DNA of 14,751 nucleotides from Alphaproteobacteria bacterium (lineage in GTDB: Bacteria > Pseudomonadota > Alphaproteobacteria > JAEULC01). Position numbers and translations under genes: made by a program. Position 1 is the first letter of the stretch, and the number at the start of each line of letters is the position of its first letter. The stretch covers positions 1 through 14,751 of the forward strand of contig JADZDN010000298.1 in assembly GCA_020851015.1 (NCBI GenBank), in the 5' to 3' direction. The notes below the pieces were generated by a model. It ran no database searches. It was not told the DNA's origin and was given only the letters and a program-made list of their open reading frames with translations. Below, one piece after another: positions 6,968 through 14,735 of this stretch.

Positions 6968-8203
6968 GTGAAGGACCAATTGCTGGCCTGGATCGACCAG
7001 GACAAGGACACGCTGATCGATTTCTTCCGCGGCTTCATCCGCGCCAAGTCGCCCAATCCGCCCGGCGATACGCTGGAAGCGGTGGCGCATATCCGAAAAT
7101 TCCTGGACGCCGAGAAGCTGGCGCATCGCGTCATCGCGCCCAACAAGATCATGCCGAATATCGTCGCCAGCTTCGACGCGGCCAAGCCCGGCCGCCACCT
7201 GGTGCTCAACGGGCATATCGACGTATTCCCCGTCGCCGACGAGCAGCGCTGGACGCACGGCGCCTGGTCGGGCGCGCTCGCCGACGGCAACATCTATGGC
7301 CGCGGCTCGTCCGATATGAAATGCGGCACCTCGGCATCGATCTTCACCTACCGCTACATGCACCGCATCAAGGACAAGCTGAAGGGCAAGCTGACGCTCA
7401 CCTGCGTGTCGGACGAGGAGACCTTCGGTCCCTATGGCGCGCGCTACCTGATGGAGCATCACCCGGAAGTGCACGGCGATTGCTGCCTGAACGGCGAGCC
7501 GTCGAGCCCCTACACGCTGCGCTTCGGCGAAAAGGGCCTCTTGTGGCTCGAGTTCACGATCGAGACCAAGGGATCGCATGGCGCCTATGCCCATGCCAGC
7601 GAGAGCGCCAGCAAGATCGCGGCCCGGATGATCGGCGACCTGGAGAAGCTGACCGACCTGCCGGTCGACGCACCGGGCAACGTGATGGGCGCGCTGAACG
7701 CCGCCCGCGCCGAGGTCGACCAGGCGCAGGGCGCGGGCGCCTTCGATATTCTCTCCAAGATTACCGTCAATGTCGGCAAGGTCGATGCGGGCATCAAGGT
7801 CAACATGACGCCCTCGCAGGCCCGCATGGAGGTCGACATCCGCCTTCCCGTCGGCATGACGCGCGAGCGCGTCCTGGCGGAGGTCGAGAAGATCGTGGCG
7901 CGCTACCCGCAGGCGAAGATGGCCGAGATCAACCACAACGCGCCAAGCTGGTGCGACCCGGGCCACGAGATGGTCGAGATCCTGCAGAAGAACGTGCGCA
8001 CGCTGAAGGGCTTCGAGCCCAAGCCCGTCATCAGCCTGGGCGCGACCGACGCGCGGCTATGGCGCTACCGCAACGTGCCGGCCTATGTCTACGGTCCCGC
8101 GCCCACCGGCATGGGATCGATGGACGAGCACGTGCCGGTCGACGTGTTCCTGCACATCGTGCGCACGCACGTGCTGTCGGCCTACGACTACCTCTCGCGC
8201 TAG
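6968..8203 (+). CDS. M20-family metallopeptidase / ArgE-DapE-type deacylase
   Basis: 411 residues from a GTG start, normal for M20 enzymes, which use two metal ions to hydrolyse amide bonds in N-acyl amino acids, small peptides or related compounds in the cytoplasm. Visible active-site elements: His83-x-Asp85 in NGHIDVFP, bridging Asp116 in GRGSSDMKCG, Glu150-Glu151 in SDEETFG (catalytic base and metal ligand), Glu177 in NGEPS, and His388 in MDEHVPVD. The dimerisation domain contains GSHGAYAH (202-209). All ligands expected for the family are in place, so it should be active. It diverges from the aldolase-like gene and ends 3 nt before the convergent stop of a peptide-type binding protein, so the imported substrate may be its target. 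A specific role (acetylornithine, succinyl-diaminopimelate, carbamoyl or dipeptide) cannot be chosen. Confidence 0.88.
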   Translation: MKDQLLAWIDQDKDTLIDFFRGFIRAKSPNPPGDTLEAVAHIRKFLDAEKLAHRVIAPNKIMPNIVASFDAAKPGRHLVLNGHIDVFPVADEQRWTHGAWSGALADGNIYGRGSSDMKCGTSASIFTYRYMHRIKDKLKGKLTLTCVSDEETFGPYGARYLMEHHPEVHGDCCLNGEPSSPYTLRFGEKGLLWLEFTIETKGSHGAYAHASESASKIAARMIGDLEKLTDLPVDAPGNVMGALNAARAEVDQAQGAGAFDILSKITVNVGKVDAGIKVNMTPSQARMEVDIRLPVGMTRERVLAEVEKIVARYPQAKMAEINHNAPSWCDPGHEMVEILQKNVRTLKGFEPKPVISLGATDARLWRYRNVPAYVYGPAPTGMGSMDEHVPVDVFLHIVRTHVLSAYDYLSR

Positions 8204-8206
8204 CGC

Positions 8207-9799
8207 CTACTTCGCCAGCCACACCCCGGCCAGGTCCTGGTTGAGGTAGTGGCTGGACATGATCTTCCAGCCGCGCAGGTCGGCCGTGTGCGCGACGATC
8301 CGGTGCCACCACACGACGGGCACGACGTAGCCCTGCTCGATCTCGCGCCTCTCGAAGGCGCGGATGGCCTTCGTCCGCGCCTCCGGATTCGCCGCGCGCT
8401 TCTGCGCCTCGAACAGCGCGTCCAGCGTGCGGTCGGTCACCTGGCTGAAGTTGATCGGAGACTTGTCGGTCGAGATGTAGAGGCGGAGCTGCGTGTCCGG
8501 CTCGTCCACGTCGACGCAGGTCGCGTCGAGCCCGACCTCGAAGTTGCCGCTGACCAGCGTCTGCTTCTGCTGCGCCACTTCGCGCGGCGCATGCTCCACC
8601 TGCACCCCGATCTGGCGCCACTGGTCGATCAGGAAGATCGCCACCGGCTGGAACGGCATGGGCACCGAGCGGTTGATGAGGGTGAACTTCAGGTTCTCCC
8701 GCCCCGCCTCCTTCAGCAGGCGCTTGGCCTCCTCGCGCGCCTTCAGGATGTCGCGGCCAAAGCCGGGCAGCGTCTCCAGTTCGGCATCCGAGATCGCCAG
8801 CGGATAGCCGGGCCGCAGCATGCCGCCGACCGTGCGCACGAAGGCCGTGCGGGACAAGGCCTCGGCCCCCTTCCAGCGGTCGATCGCCATCGACAGGGCA
8901 TGGCGGACGCGGATGTCCGAGAACGGCTCCTTCTTGGTGTTGAAGAACAGATCGAACTTGCACGTCCATGGGCTCTCGGAGACGACCAGCTTGTCGCCCA
9001 GCGCCTGCTTCAGCCGGTCGCGCTCGGCCGGCGACAGGCCGCGGAACTCGGCCATGATCTGGCCGCCCTGCAGCGCGTTGATCATCGGCGCGCCGGCCAT
9101 GAACACGATGCGGAACCCGTCGAGATAGGGCTTGCCCTTGTCGAAGTAGTCGTCGTTGCGCGCGCCGACCCAGTGCGAGCCCTTGACGTGCTCGACGAAC
9201 TTGAACGGGCCGGTCCCCATCACGCGGTTCTTGGGATATTCGGGATCGCTGGCCAGCTTCGCCGCCGAGAAGATGCAGTTCCACGGGCTGGCGAAGTTGA
9301 ACAGCATCGAAGCGGACGGCTTCGACAGCTTGAAGACCACCGTGCTGGCGTCCGGCGTCTCGATCGCCGCCACGTCCTCGTAGTCGGCCATGCGCACCGA
9401 CACGACGCCTTGCGGCGGGGTGCGGATGCGGTCGTAGCTTGCCTTCACGTCGGCCGAGGTCAACGTGGTGCCATCGTGGAATTTCACGCCCTGGCGCAGC
9501 TTGAACGTGAAGCTCAGCCCGTCCGGCGCCGCCGTCCACGATTCCGCCAGGTCGCCCTTGACCTGCGGATACTTGTCGGGGTCGAACTTCAAGAGTTGGG
9601 AGTAGTGCGGGTTCAACGTCTGCACCGCGACGAACGTCGTGGTGTTGATGCAGTCGTAGCTTGGCGGATCGGCGTTGACGGCGAAGGTCAGCGTGCCGCC
9701 GCGCCGCGGCTGTTCCTGCGCCTGCGCCGGGCCGATGACCGCCACCGCCGCGGCCATTGCCGCCGCCAGGGTCGCCAACCTCATCCCGCCGCGATCCAT
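8207..9799 (-). CDS. Peptide/nickel/opine-type ABC transporter substrate-binding protein 1 (SBP_bac_5)
   Basis: 530 residues, typical for DppA/OppA-class periplasmic binding proteins. The N-terminus is a signal peptide: MDRGGMR, a hydrophobic Ala/Val stretch (8-22) and GPAQAQ with probable cleavage after Ala27. The mature part has RRGGTLTFAV, VKGDLAESWT and FKLRQGVKFHDG, all characteristic of the family. The start at 9799 has GGGAGG 5 nt upstream; a longer frame to 9862 has no support. Cys50 and Cys175 (in SPWNCI) recur at the same spacing in the second binding protein downstream. Cys280 and Cys428 do not. It diverges from the double ATPase and probably serves the same transporter. The ligand is unknown and need not be a peptide; this family also binds opines, glutathione and sugars. 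Confidence 0.9.
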   Translation of the reverse strand: MDRGGMRLATLAAAMAAAVAVIGPAQAQEQPRRGGTLTFAVNADPPSYDCINTTTFVAVQTLNPHYSQLLKFDPDKYPQVKGDLAESWTAAPDGLSFTFKLRQGVKFHDGTTLTSADVKASYDRIRTPPQGVVSVRMADYEDVAAIETPDASTVVFKLSKPSASMLFNFASPWNCIFSAAKLASDPEYPKNRVMGTGPFKFVEHVKGSHWVGARNDDYFDKGKPYLDGFRIVFMAGAPMINALQGGQIMAEFRGLSPAERDRLKQALGDKLVVSESPWTCKFDLFFNTKKEPFSDIRVRHALSMAIDRWKGAEALSRTAFVRTVGGMLRPGYPLAISDAELETLPGFGRDILKAREEAKRLLKEAGRENLKFTLINRSVPMPFQPVAIFLIDQWRQIGVQVEHAPREVAQQKQTLVSGNFEVGLDATCVDVDEPDTQLRLYISTDKSPINFSQVTDRTLDALFEAQKRAANPEARTKAIRAFERREIEQGYVVPVVWWHRIVAHTADLRGWKIMSSHYLNQDLAGVWLAK

Positions 9800-9845
9800 C
9801 GCTTCCTCCCTTGGATTCCTTGGTCCGATCTTGTCACAGCCCGGC

Positions 9846-9872
9846 CCGGCGCAACAAGCCACGCCGCGCCGG
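9846..9872. repeat. Inverted repeat upstream of binding protein 1
   Basis: CCGGCGC (9846-9852) and GCGCCGG (9866-9872) form 7-bp arms with 13 nt between. It lies in the leader side of the minus-strand binding-protein gene. Such short GC arms arise by chance in GC-rich DNA. Confidence 0.2.
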
Positions 9873-9887
9873 CAGTATCCATTGAAT

Positions 9888-9901
9888 GCTGGTATTCCAG
9901 C
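9888..9901. repeat. Small inverted repeat in the divergent intergenic region
   Basis: GCTGG-TATT-CCAGC, 5-bp arms with a 4-nt spacer. It lies in the 178-nt AT-richer region between divergent binding protein 1 and the ATPase, where regulators of both genes would bind. Confidence 0.25.
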
Positions 9902-9917
9902 GCAAATTCAGTACACT
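9889..9917 (+). promoter_or_regulatory. Weak candidate promoter for the ATPase gene
   Basis: CTGGTA (9889-9894) and TACACT (9912-9917), spaced 17 nt, match consensus at three and four of six positions. It would place the transcript start next to the palindrome at 9927-9940. Weak evidence. Confidence 0.2.
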
Positions 9918-9926
9918 ATCCGTCAA

Positions 9927-9940
9927 CATCGTAAACGATG
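9927..9940. promoter_or_regulatory. Candidate operator palindrome upstream of the double ATPase
   Basis: CATCGT-AA-ACGATG has perfect 6-bp arms around a 2-nt centre. It lies 38 nt before the ATPase start and just downstream of a weak candidate promoter, a position suited to repression. The same hexamers, ACGATG and CATCGT, appear again in the arms of the inverted repeat upstream of the second binding protein. Confidence 0.4.
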
Positions 9941-9977
9941 GTCGGACCGTCTTTAAGAAGGGTCCAACGGGGAGGAT

Positions 9978-12032
9978 ATGACCGCAGCTCTTGCGGAACC
10001 CAGGCGCGAGACCGCCGTCTCGCCCGTCATCTTGAGCGTCGAGGACCTGCACGTCCATTTCGCGACGTCCCGCGGCGTGGTGCGCGCGGTCGAAGGCGTC
10101 AGCTACCAAGTGCGCCGGGGCGAGGTTCTGGCGGTGGTGGGCGAATCCGGCTGCGGCAAATCCGTCTCGGCGCTGGCGATCATGCGGCTGCTCGCGCGCC
10201 CGGCCGGGCGCGTGGCCGGCGGCCGGATCGTGTTCGACGGGCGCGACCTGCTGACGCTGTCGGAAGACGCGATGCGCCGGGTGCGCGGCCGCGAGATCGG
10301 CATGGTTTTTCAGGAGCCGATGACGTCGCTGAATCCGGTCCTGCCGATCGGACTGCAGATCGAAGAGCCCCTGCACATTCACCTAGGCATGAATCCTCAA
10401 CAGGCCCGGGCGCGCGCCGTCGAATTGCTGCAACTCGTCGGCATCACCGACCCCGAGCGCCGGCTGAACCAGTACCCGCATCATTTCTCCGGCGGAATGC
10501 GCCAGCGCGTGATGATCGCGATCGGCCTGGCCTGCAACCCGAAGCTTTTGATCGCCGACGAACCGACCACGGCGCTGGACGTGACGATCCAGGCCCAGAT
10601 CCTCGAGCTGATGCGCGACCTGGCGCGGCGGCTGGACGTGGCGCTGATCATCATCACGCACAACCTTGGGATCGTCGCGCGCTACGCGGACCGCGTGAAC
10701 GTGATGTACGCCGCGCGGGTCGCCGAGCAGGGCACTGCCGACGACATCTTCCTCACCCCCTGCCATCCCTACACGATGGGCCTGATGCGGTCGGTGCCGC
10801 GGCTCGACCGGCCCCGCGGCGAGCGGCTGGAGACGATCGAGGGCCTTCCACCCAACCTGCTGGCGCCGCCCACGGGCTGCCGCTTCGCGCCGCGCTGCCA
10901 GTTCAGATACGACGCCTGCGACGCGGATCCGGCGCTGGCCGATTGCGGCCCTGGCCATCGCTCGGCTTGCCATCGCAGGCACGAGTTCGCGGCTGGACGG
11001 ATCGCCCCCGCCGCCATCCAGCCCCTCGCCGCCCGTCCGGCCGCCGGCACCGGCGCGGCGCCGACGATACTTGCCGTGCGCAACCTGAAAAAATACTTTG
11101 CCGTGGCCCGGGGAGGGATGTTCGCCCGGACGATCGCCGAGGTCCGCGCAGTCAACGACGTCTCCTTCGCGATCCAGAAGGGCGAGACGCTGGGCCTGGT
11201 CGGCGAATCCGGCTGCGGCAAGACGACCGTCGGTCGCCTGATCCTGCGGCTGGAGACGCCGACCGCCGGATCGATCGAATTCGATGGCCGCGACATCGCC
11301 GAGGCGAGAGGCGACGAGCTGCGCCGCAGCCGCCGGCGCATCCAGGCGATCTTCCAGGACCCGTACAGCTCGCTGAATCCGCGCATGACGGTCGGGCAGA
11401 TCATCGCCGAGCCGCTGACCGTCTACCGCCTGGTCCCCTCGGCCCGGGCGGCAAAGGACCGCGTGGCCGAGCTGCTGAGCCAGGTGGGGCTGTTCCCCTA
11501 CATGGCCGAGCGCTATCCGCACGAAATGTCGGGCGGCCAGCGCCAGCGCGTGGGCATCGCGCGCGCGCTGGCGATGGAGCCCAATTTCATCGTCTGCGAC
11601 GAGCCGGTCTCGGCGCTGGACGTGTCGATCCAGGGCCAGATCATCAACCTGCTCGAGGATCTGCAGCGCCGGCTCGGACTCACCTACCTGTTCATCGCCC
11701 ACGACCTGGCGGTGGTGCGCTATATCTCGACGCGCGTGGTGGTGATGTATCTGGGCCGCACCATGGAAGTGGCCGACCGCGACACGCTCTATGGCGCGCC
11801 GCTGCACCCCTATACCAAGGCGCTCTTGGACGCGGCCCCGGTTCCCGATCCGTTGGCCGAGCGCGCCCGCGCCCCCCGCATGCTGAAGGGCGAGCTCCCC
11901 TCGCCGCTGTCGCCGCCCTCGGGCTGCGTCTTCCACACGCGCTGCCCGCTGGCGAGCGAGGACTGCCGCCGCATCGTGCCCGAGCTTCGCGAGTCAGGAC
12001 CCGGCCATCAGGTGGCTTGTATCAAAGTGTAG
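9978..12032 (+). CDS. GsiA/DppD-DppF-like double ATP-binding protein of a peptide-type ABC importer
   Basis: 684 residues with two complete ATPase domains, equivalent to DppD joined to DppF. Half 1: Walker A GESGCGKS (55-62), signature FSGGM (170-174), Walker B LIADE (191-195), His228. Half 2: Walker [10 protein letters not shown] (409-417), signature MSGGQ (517-521), Walker B IVCDE (538-542), His575. Each half ends in an oligopeptide-transporter C-terminal domain with four cysteines: Cys301, 307, 314, 331 and Cys650, 656, 663, 681. A low-complexity Ala/Pro/Arg linker (about 335-362) joins the halves. E. coli GsiA is built the same way. The ATG at 9978 is the first possible start after an in-frame TAA (9954-9956); its GGAGG (9971-9975) is only 2 nt away, which is unusually close. 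It energises the importer formed with the neighbouring binding proteins and permeases. Confidence 0.94.
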   Translation: MTAALAEPRRETAVSPVILSVEDLHVHFATSRGVVRAVEGVSYQVRRGEVLAVVGESGCGKSVSALAIMRLLARPAGRVAGGRIVFDGRDLLTLSEDAMRRVRGREIGMVFQEPMTSLNPVLPIGLQIEEPLHIHLGMNPQQARARAVELLQLVGITDPERRLNQYPHHFSGGMRQRVMIAIGLACNPKLLIADEPTTALDVTIQAQILELMRDLARRLDVALIIITHNLGIVARYADRVNVMYAARVAEQGTADDIFLTPCHPYTMGLMRSVPRLDRPRGERLETIEGLPPNLLAPPTGCRFAPRCQFRYDACDADPALADCGPGHRSACHRRHEFAAGRIAPAAIQPLAARPAAGTGAAPTILAVRNLKKYFAVARGGMFARTIAEVRAVNDVSFAIQKGETLGLVGESGCGKTTVGRLILRLETPTAGSIEFDGRDIAEARGDELRRSRRRIQAIFQDPYSSLNPRMTVGQIIAEPLTVYRLVPSARAAKDRVAELLSQVGLFPYMAERYPHEMSGGQRQRVGIARALAMEPNFIVCDEPVSALDVSIQGQIINLLEDLQRRLGLTYLFIAHDLAVVRYISTRVVVMYLGRTMEVADRDTLYGAPLHPYTKALLDAAPVPDPLAERARAPRMLKGELPSPLSPPSGCVFHTRCPLASEDCRRIVPELRESGPGHQVACIKV

Positions 12033-12058
12033 AGGATATGCAGGTTACGATTCGAGGC

Positions 12059-12075
12059 GCTCGCGGCCCGCGAGC
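12059..12075 (+). repeat. Intercistronic hairpin 1 before binding protein 2
   Basis: GCTCGCG (12059-12065) and CGCGAGC (12069-12075) are perfect 7-bp arms around a 3-nt GCC loop. It is in the 118-nt gap after the ATPase gene. There is no T tract. A processing, stabilising or attenuating role is inferred. Confidence 0.5.
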
Positions 12076-12087
12076 TTGGCTCAACCA

Positions 12088-12111
12088 ACGATGCCGGCGC
12101 CAAGGCATCGT
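12088..12111 (+). repeat. Intercistronic hairpin 2 / candidate operator before binding protein 2
   Basis: ACGATGCC (12088-12095) and GGCATCGT (12104-12111) are perfect 8-bp arms around an 8-nt loop. It sits 12 nt after hairpin 1 and 39 nt before the binding-protein start. It can act as an RNA hairpin or as a DNA site, because its outer hexamers match those of the palindrome at 9927-9940. Confidence 0.5.
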
Positions 12112-12150
12112 CAAGCGTGCCGCGAAAGCGGCCGATCGGAGGAAATTCCC

Positions 12151-13728
12151 ATGACCATGTTGCGGACGACGCTCGCCCTATTCGCCGCTCTCGCGTTGCC
12201 AGCGAGCGTCGAGGCGCAGACGCCCAAGCGCGGCGGCACGCTGAACTACGCCATCACCGCCGAGACCCCGCACTACGACTGCCAGGGCAGCGACACCTTC
12301 GCGACGCTGCATTTCGCGTCGCCGTTCTATTCCACGCTGCTGACCTTCGACCTGCCCAAGTATCCGGCGGTCAAGGGCGACCTGGCGGAATCGTGGACGA
12401 TCTCGCCGGACCAGAAGACCTACACGTTCAAGCTGTTCAAGAACGTCAAGTTCCATGACGGCAAGCCGCTGACCTCGACCGACATCAAGGCCAACTACGA
12501 CCGCATGCGCAACCCGCCGGCCGGCGTCGTATCCACGCGCCAGGCGACGTTCCAGGACATCGACACGATCGAGACGCCCGATCCCCAGACGGTCGTCTTC
12601 AAGCTGAAGGACGTCAACCCGTCGATGATCGAGCATTTCGCCAGCCCGTGGAACTGCATCTATCCGGCCGAGAAGCTCGCGGCCGACCCGAACTGGCCGA
12701 AGAACAACATCCTGGGCAGCGGTCCGTTCAAGTTCGTCGAGCACGTCAAGGGCAGCCATGTCGCCGGCGTGCGCAACGAGAACTACTTCCGCCAGGGCCA
12801 GCCCTACCTTGACGGCTTCAAGGGCACGTTCTTCTCGCAGTCCGCCGCGATGCTGAACTCGCTGCAGGGCGGCCAGGTGCTGGCGGAGTTCCGCACCATC
12901 TCCTCGGCCGACCGCGACCGGCTGGTGCAGGCGATGGGCGACAAGATCCGCATCGAGGAATCGAGCTGGACCCTCAACCTGCAGGTCGTCTTCAACACCA
13001 GGAAGAAGCCGTTCGACGACGTGCGCGTGCGGCGCGCCCTCAACATGGCGGTCGACCGTTGGGGCGGCAGCCAGGGTCTGGCGCGCACCTCCGCGCTGCG
13101 CCATGTCGGCGGGCTCATCCGGCCGGGTTCGCCCTACGCCATCGACCCGAAGGAACTGGAGAAGTATCCCGGCTTCCAGCACGACATGGTCAAGGCGCGC
13201 GCCGAGGCGAAGCGCCTGCTGGCCGAGGCGGGCGTGCCGAACCTGTCCTTCCAGCTCTTCAACCGCTCGATCGCCCAGCCCTACACGCCGGCCGGCGTGT
13301 TCCTGGTCGACCAGTGGCGCCAGATCGGCGTCAACGTCGAGCATCGCCAGCTCGAAACCTCGCCCTACCTCGCCGGCATGTCGAGCGGGCAGTTCGACGT
13401 GGCGATCGACTTTTCGAACCTGTTCATGGACGAGCCGAGCCTGGGCTTGGCCAAGTACGTCTCCAGCTCGAAGGCGCCCGAGAATCGCACGGGTTTCGAA
13501 AGCCCGGAGATCGACGCGCTGATCGAGAAGCAGTCCCATATCGGCGACCCGAAGGAGCGCATCAAGGTCATCCGCGAGGCCGAGAAGCTAATCCTGGAAT
13601 CCTCGCACCAGGTGCCGATCCTGTGGTGGCACCGCATCGTCGCCACCCACAAGATCCTGATGGGCTGGGAGATGTCGCCCAGCCACAACCTGGGCCAGGA
13701 CCTGGCGCGGGTATGGATCGACCAGTGA
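12151..13728 (+). CDS. Peptide/nickel/opine-type ABC transporter substrate-binding protein 2 (SBP_bac_5)
   Basis: 525 residues, paralogous to the minus-strand binding protein that precedes the ATPase. Both share stretches such as VKGDLAESWT, FASPWNCI and GPFKFVEHVKGSH along the whole length, and by eye roughly half of the positions agree. The signal peptide is MTMLRTTLALFAALALPASV with cleavage likely after Ala22 (VEA/QT). Cys44 and Cys169 match Cys50 and Cys175 of the paralogue with the same 125-residue spacing, a possible disulfide. The start at 12151 has GGAGG at 12138-12142, spaced 8 nt; Met3 is an alternative. Located between the ATPase and permease genes on the same strand, it is the more likely primary receptor of this importer. 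The substrate is not known. Confidence 0.92.
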   Translation: MTMLRTTLALFAALALPASVEAQTPKRGGTLNYAITAETPHYDCQGSDTFATLHFASPFYSTLLTFDLPKYPAVKGDLAESWTISPDQKTYTFKLFKNVKFHDGKPLTSTDIKANYDRMRNPPAGVVSTRQATFQDIDTIETPDPQTVVFKLKDVNPSMIEHFASPWNCIYPAEKLAADPNWPKNNILGSGPFKFVEHVKGSHVAGVRNENYFRQGQPYLDGFKGTFFSQSAAMLNSLQGGQVLAEFRTISSADRDRLVQAMGDKIRIEESSWTLNLQVVFNTRKKPFDDVRVRRALNMAVDRWGGSQGLARTSALRHVGGLIRPGSPYAIDPKELEKYPGFQHDMVKARAEAKRLLAEAGVPNLSFQLFNRSIAQPYTPAGVFLVDQWRQIGVNVEHRQLETSPYLAGMSSGQFDVAIDFSNLFMDEPSLGLAKYVSSSKAPENRTGFESPEIDALIEKQSHIGDPKERIKVIREAEKLILESSHQVPILWWHRIVATHKILMGWEMSPSHNLGQDLARVWIDQ

Positions 13729-13733
13729 TGCGG

Positions 13734-13781
13734 CGCGCGCGCAGCGCTCCCTGCTTTCGGGCTTAGCCGGGGGCGCGCGCG
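13734..13781 (+). repeat. GC inverted repeat spanning the gap to the permease start
   Basis: CGCGCGCGC (13734-13742) can pair with GCGCGCGCG (13773-13781) as a 9-bp stem with a 30-nt loop. The right arm includes the first base of the permease GTG codon. The alternating GC runs can pair in several registers. Confidence 0.4.
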
Positions 13782-14734
13782 TGCTCGCCTATCTCGCCAA
13801 CCGGCTGCTGCTGATGATCCCGACGCTGCTGGGCGTGGCGGTGCTGATCTTCTTCATGCTGCGCGTCGTGCCGGGCGACATCGTCGAGGTCAAGCTGCGC
13901 GGCGACGGCGGCAATCCCAGCCAGGCGACGGTCGAGGCCGAGCGCAAGCGTCTGGGCCTCGACAAGCCGATCTACGCGCAGTTCGGCGACTGGATGGTCG
14001 GCCTGGCGAAGCTGGACCTCGGCAAGTCGATGTGGACCGAGCGGCCGGTCATGGAGGAGATCAGCCTGCGCCTGGAATTGTCGTTGCAGGTCGCGCTGAT
14101 GGCGACGGTGATCGCGATCCTGATCTCGATCCCGATGGGAACCTTGTCGGCGCTGCTGCAGAACACCTGGATCGACTATCTGATCCGCATCTTCACGATC
14201 GCTGGCTTGGCGATGCCATCCTTCTGGCTGGGCATGCTGACGATCGTATCCCTGCTCTATTTCTTCAACTGGCTGCCGCCCTTGACCTACACGCCGATCT
14301 ACAAGGACCCCTGGAACAACCTGGCCCAGCTCTTCTGGCCGGCGCTGGCGGTGGGCTACCGTTACTCCGCCATCGTGGCGCGGATGATGCGTTCGTCGAT
14401 CATCGAGGTACTGAACGAGGACTACATCCGCACCGCGCGCGCCAAGGGGGTGTACGAGCGGCTGGTCGTCATCCGGCATGCGATGCGGAACGCCATGCTG
14501 CCGGTCATCACGGTCATCGGGCTGGAGTTCGCGTTCCTGATCGGCGGGCTGGTGGTCACCGAGCAGGTGTTCAATCTCAACGGTATCGGACGCCTATTCG
14601 TGCAGGCGGTGGGGCGCAGCGACTTCACGCTGATCCAGGCGATGGTGATGCTGACCGCCATCGTCTTCATCCTCAGCAACCTGGTGGTCGACATGCTCTA
14701 CGCGGTGTTCGACCCGCGCATCCGGTACCGCTGA
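13781..14734 (+). CDS. DppB/GsiC-type ABC transporter permease
   Basis: 317 residues, the usual length of DppB-class inner-membrane permeases. It starts with the family's typical first membrane helix (LLLMIPTLLGVAVLIFFML, about 9-27) followed by VVPGD. A periplasmic segment precedes about five further hydrophobic segments. The ATPase-coupling EAA loop is EDYIRTARAKG (213-223), and the protein ends in DPRIRYR, as most members do. The GTG start at 13781 lies 52 nt after the binding-protein stop, with only a poor GGGGG (13769-13773) as ribosome site; an ATG codon further in would cut into the first helix. It forms half of the membrane channel, partnered by the permease that begins directly downstream. 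Confidence 0.92.
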   Translation: MLAYLANRLLLMIPTLLGVAVLIFFMLRVVPGDIVEVKLRGDGGNPSQATVEAERKRLGLDKPIYAQFGDWMVGLAKLDLGKSMWTERPVMEEISLRLELSLQVALMATVIAILISIPMGTLSALLQNTWIDYLIRIFTIAGLAMPSFWLGMLTIVSLLYFFNWLPPLTYTPIYKDPWNNLAQLFWPALAVGYRYSAIVARMMRSSIIEVLNEDYIRTARAKGVYERLVVIRHAMRNAMLPVITVIGLEFAFLIGGLVVTEQVFNLNGIGRLFVQAVGRSDFTLIQAMVMLTAIVFILSNLVVDMLYAVFDPRIRYR

Positions 14735-14735
14735 G

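Noticed and set aside
9938..12154. 738-codon plus-strand frame overlapping the double ATPase
   Set aside because: It is the +1-shifted shadow of the ATPase, proline/arginine-rich and without Walker or signature motifs.
13728..13766. 12-codon frame starting at the stop of binding protein 2 (TGATG overlap)
   Set aside because: Too short and Arg-rich, it lies within the GC repeat region, and no conserved small protein is known at this place in Dpp operons.
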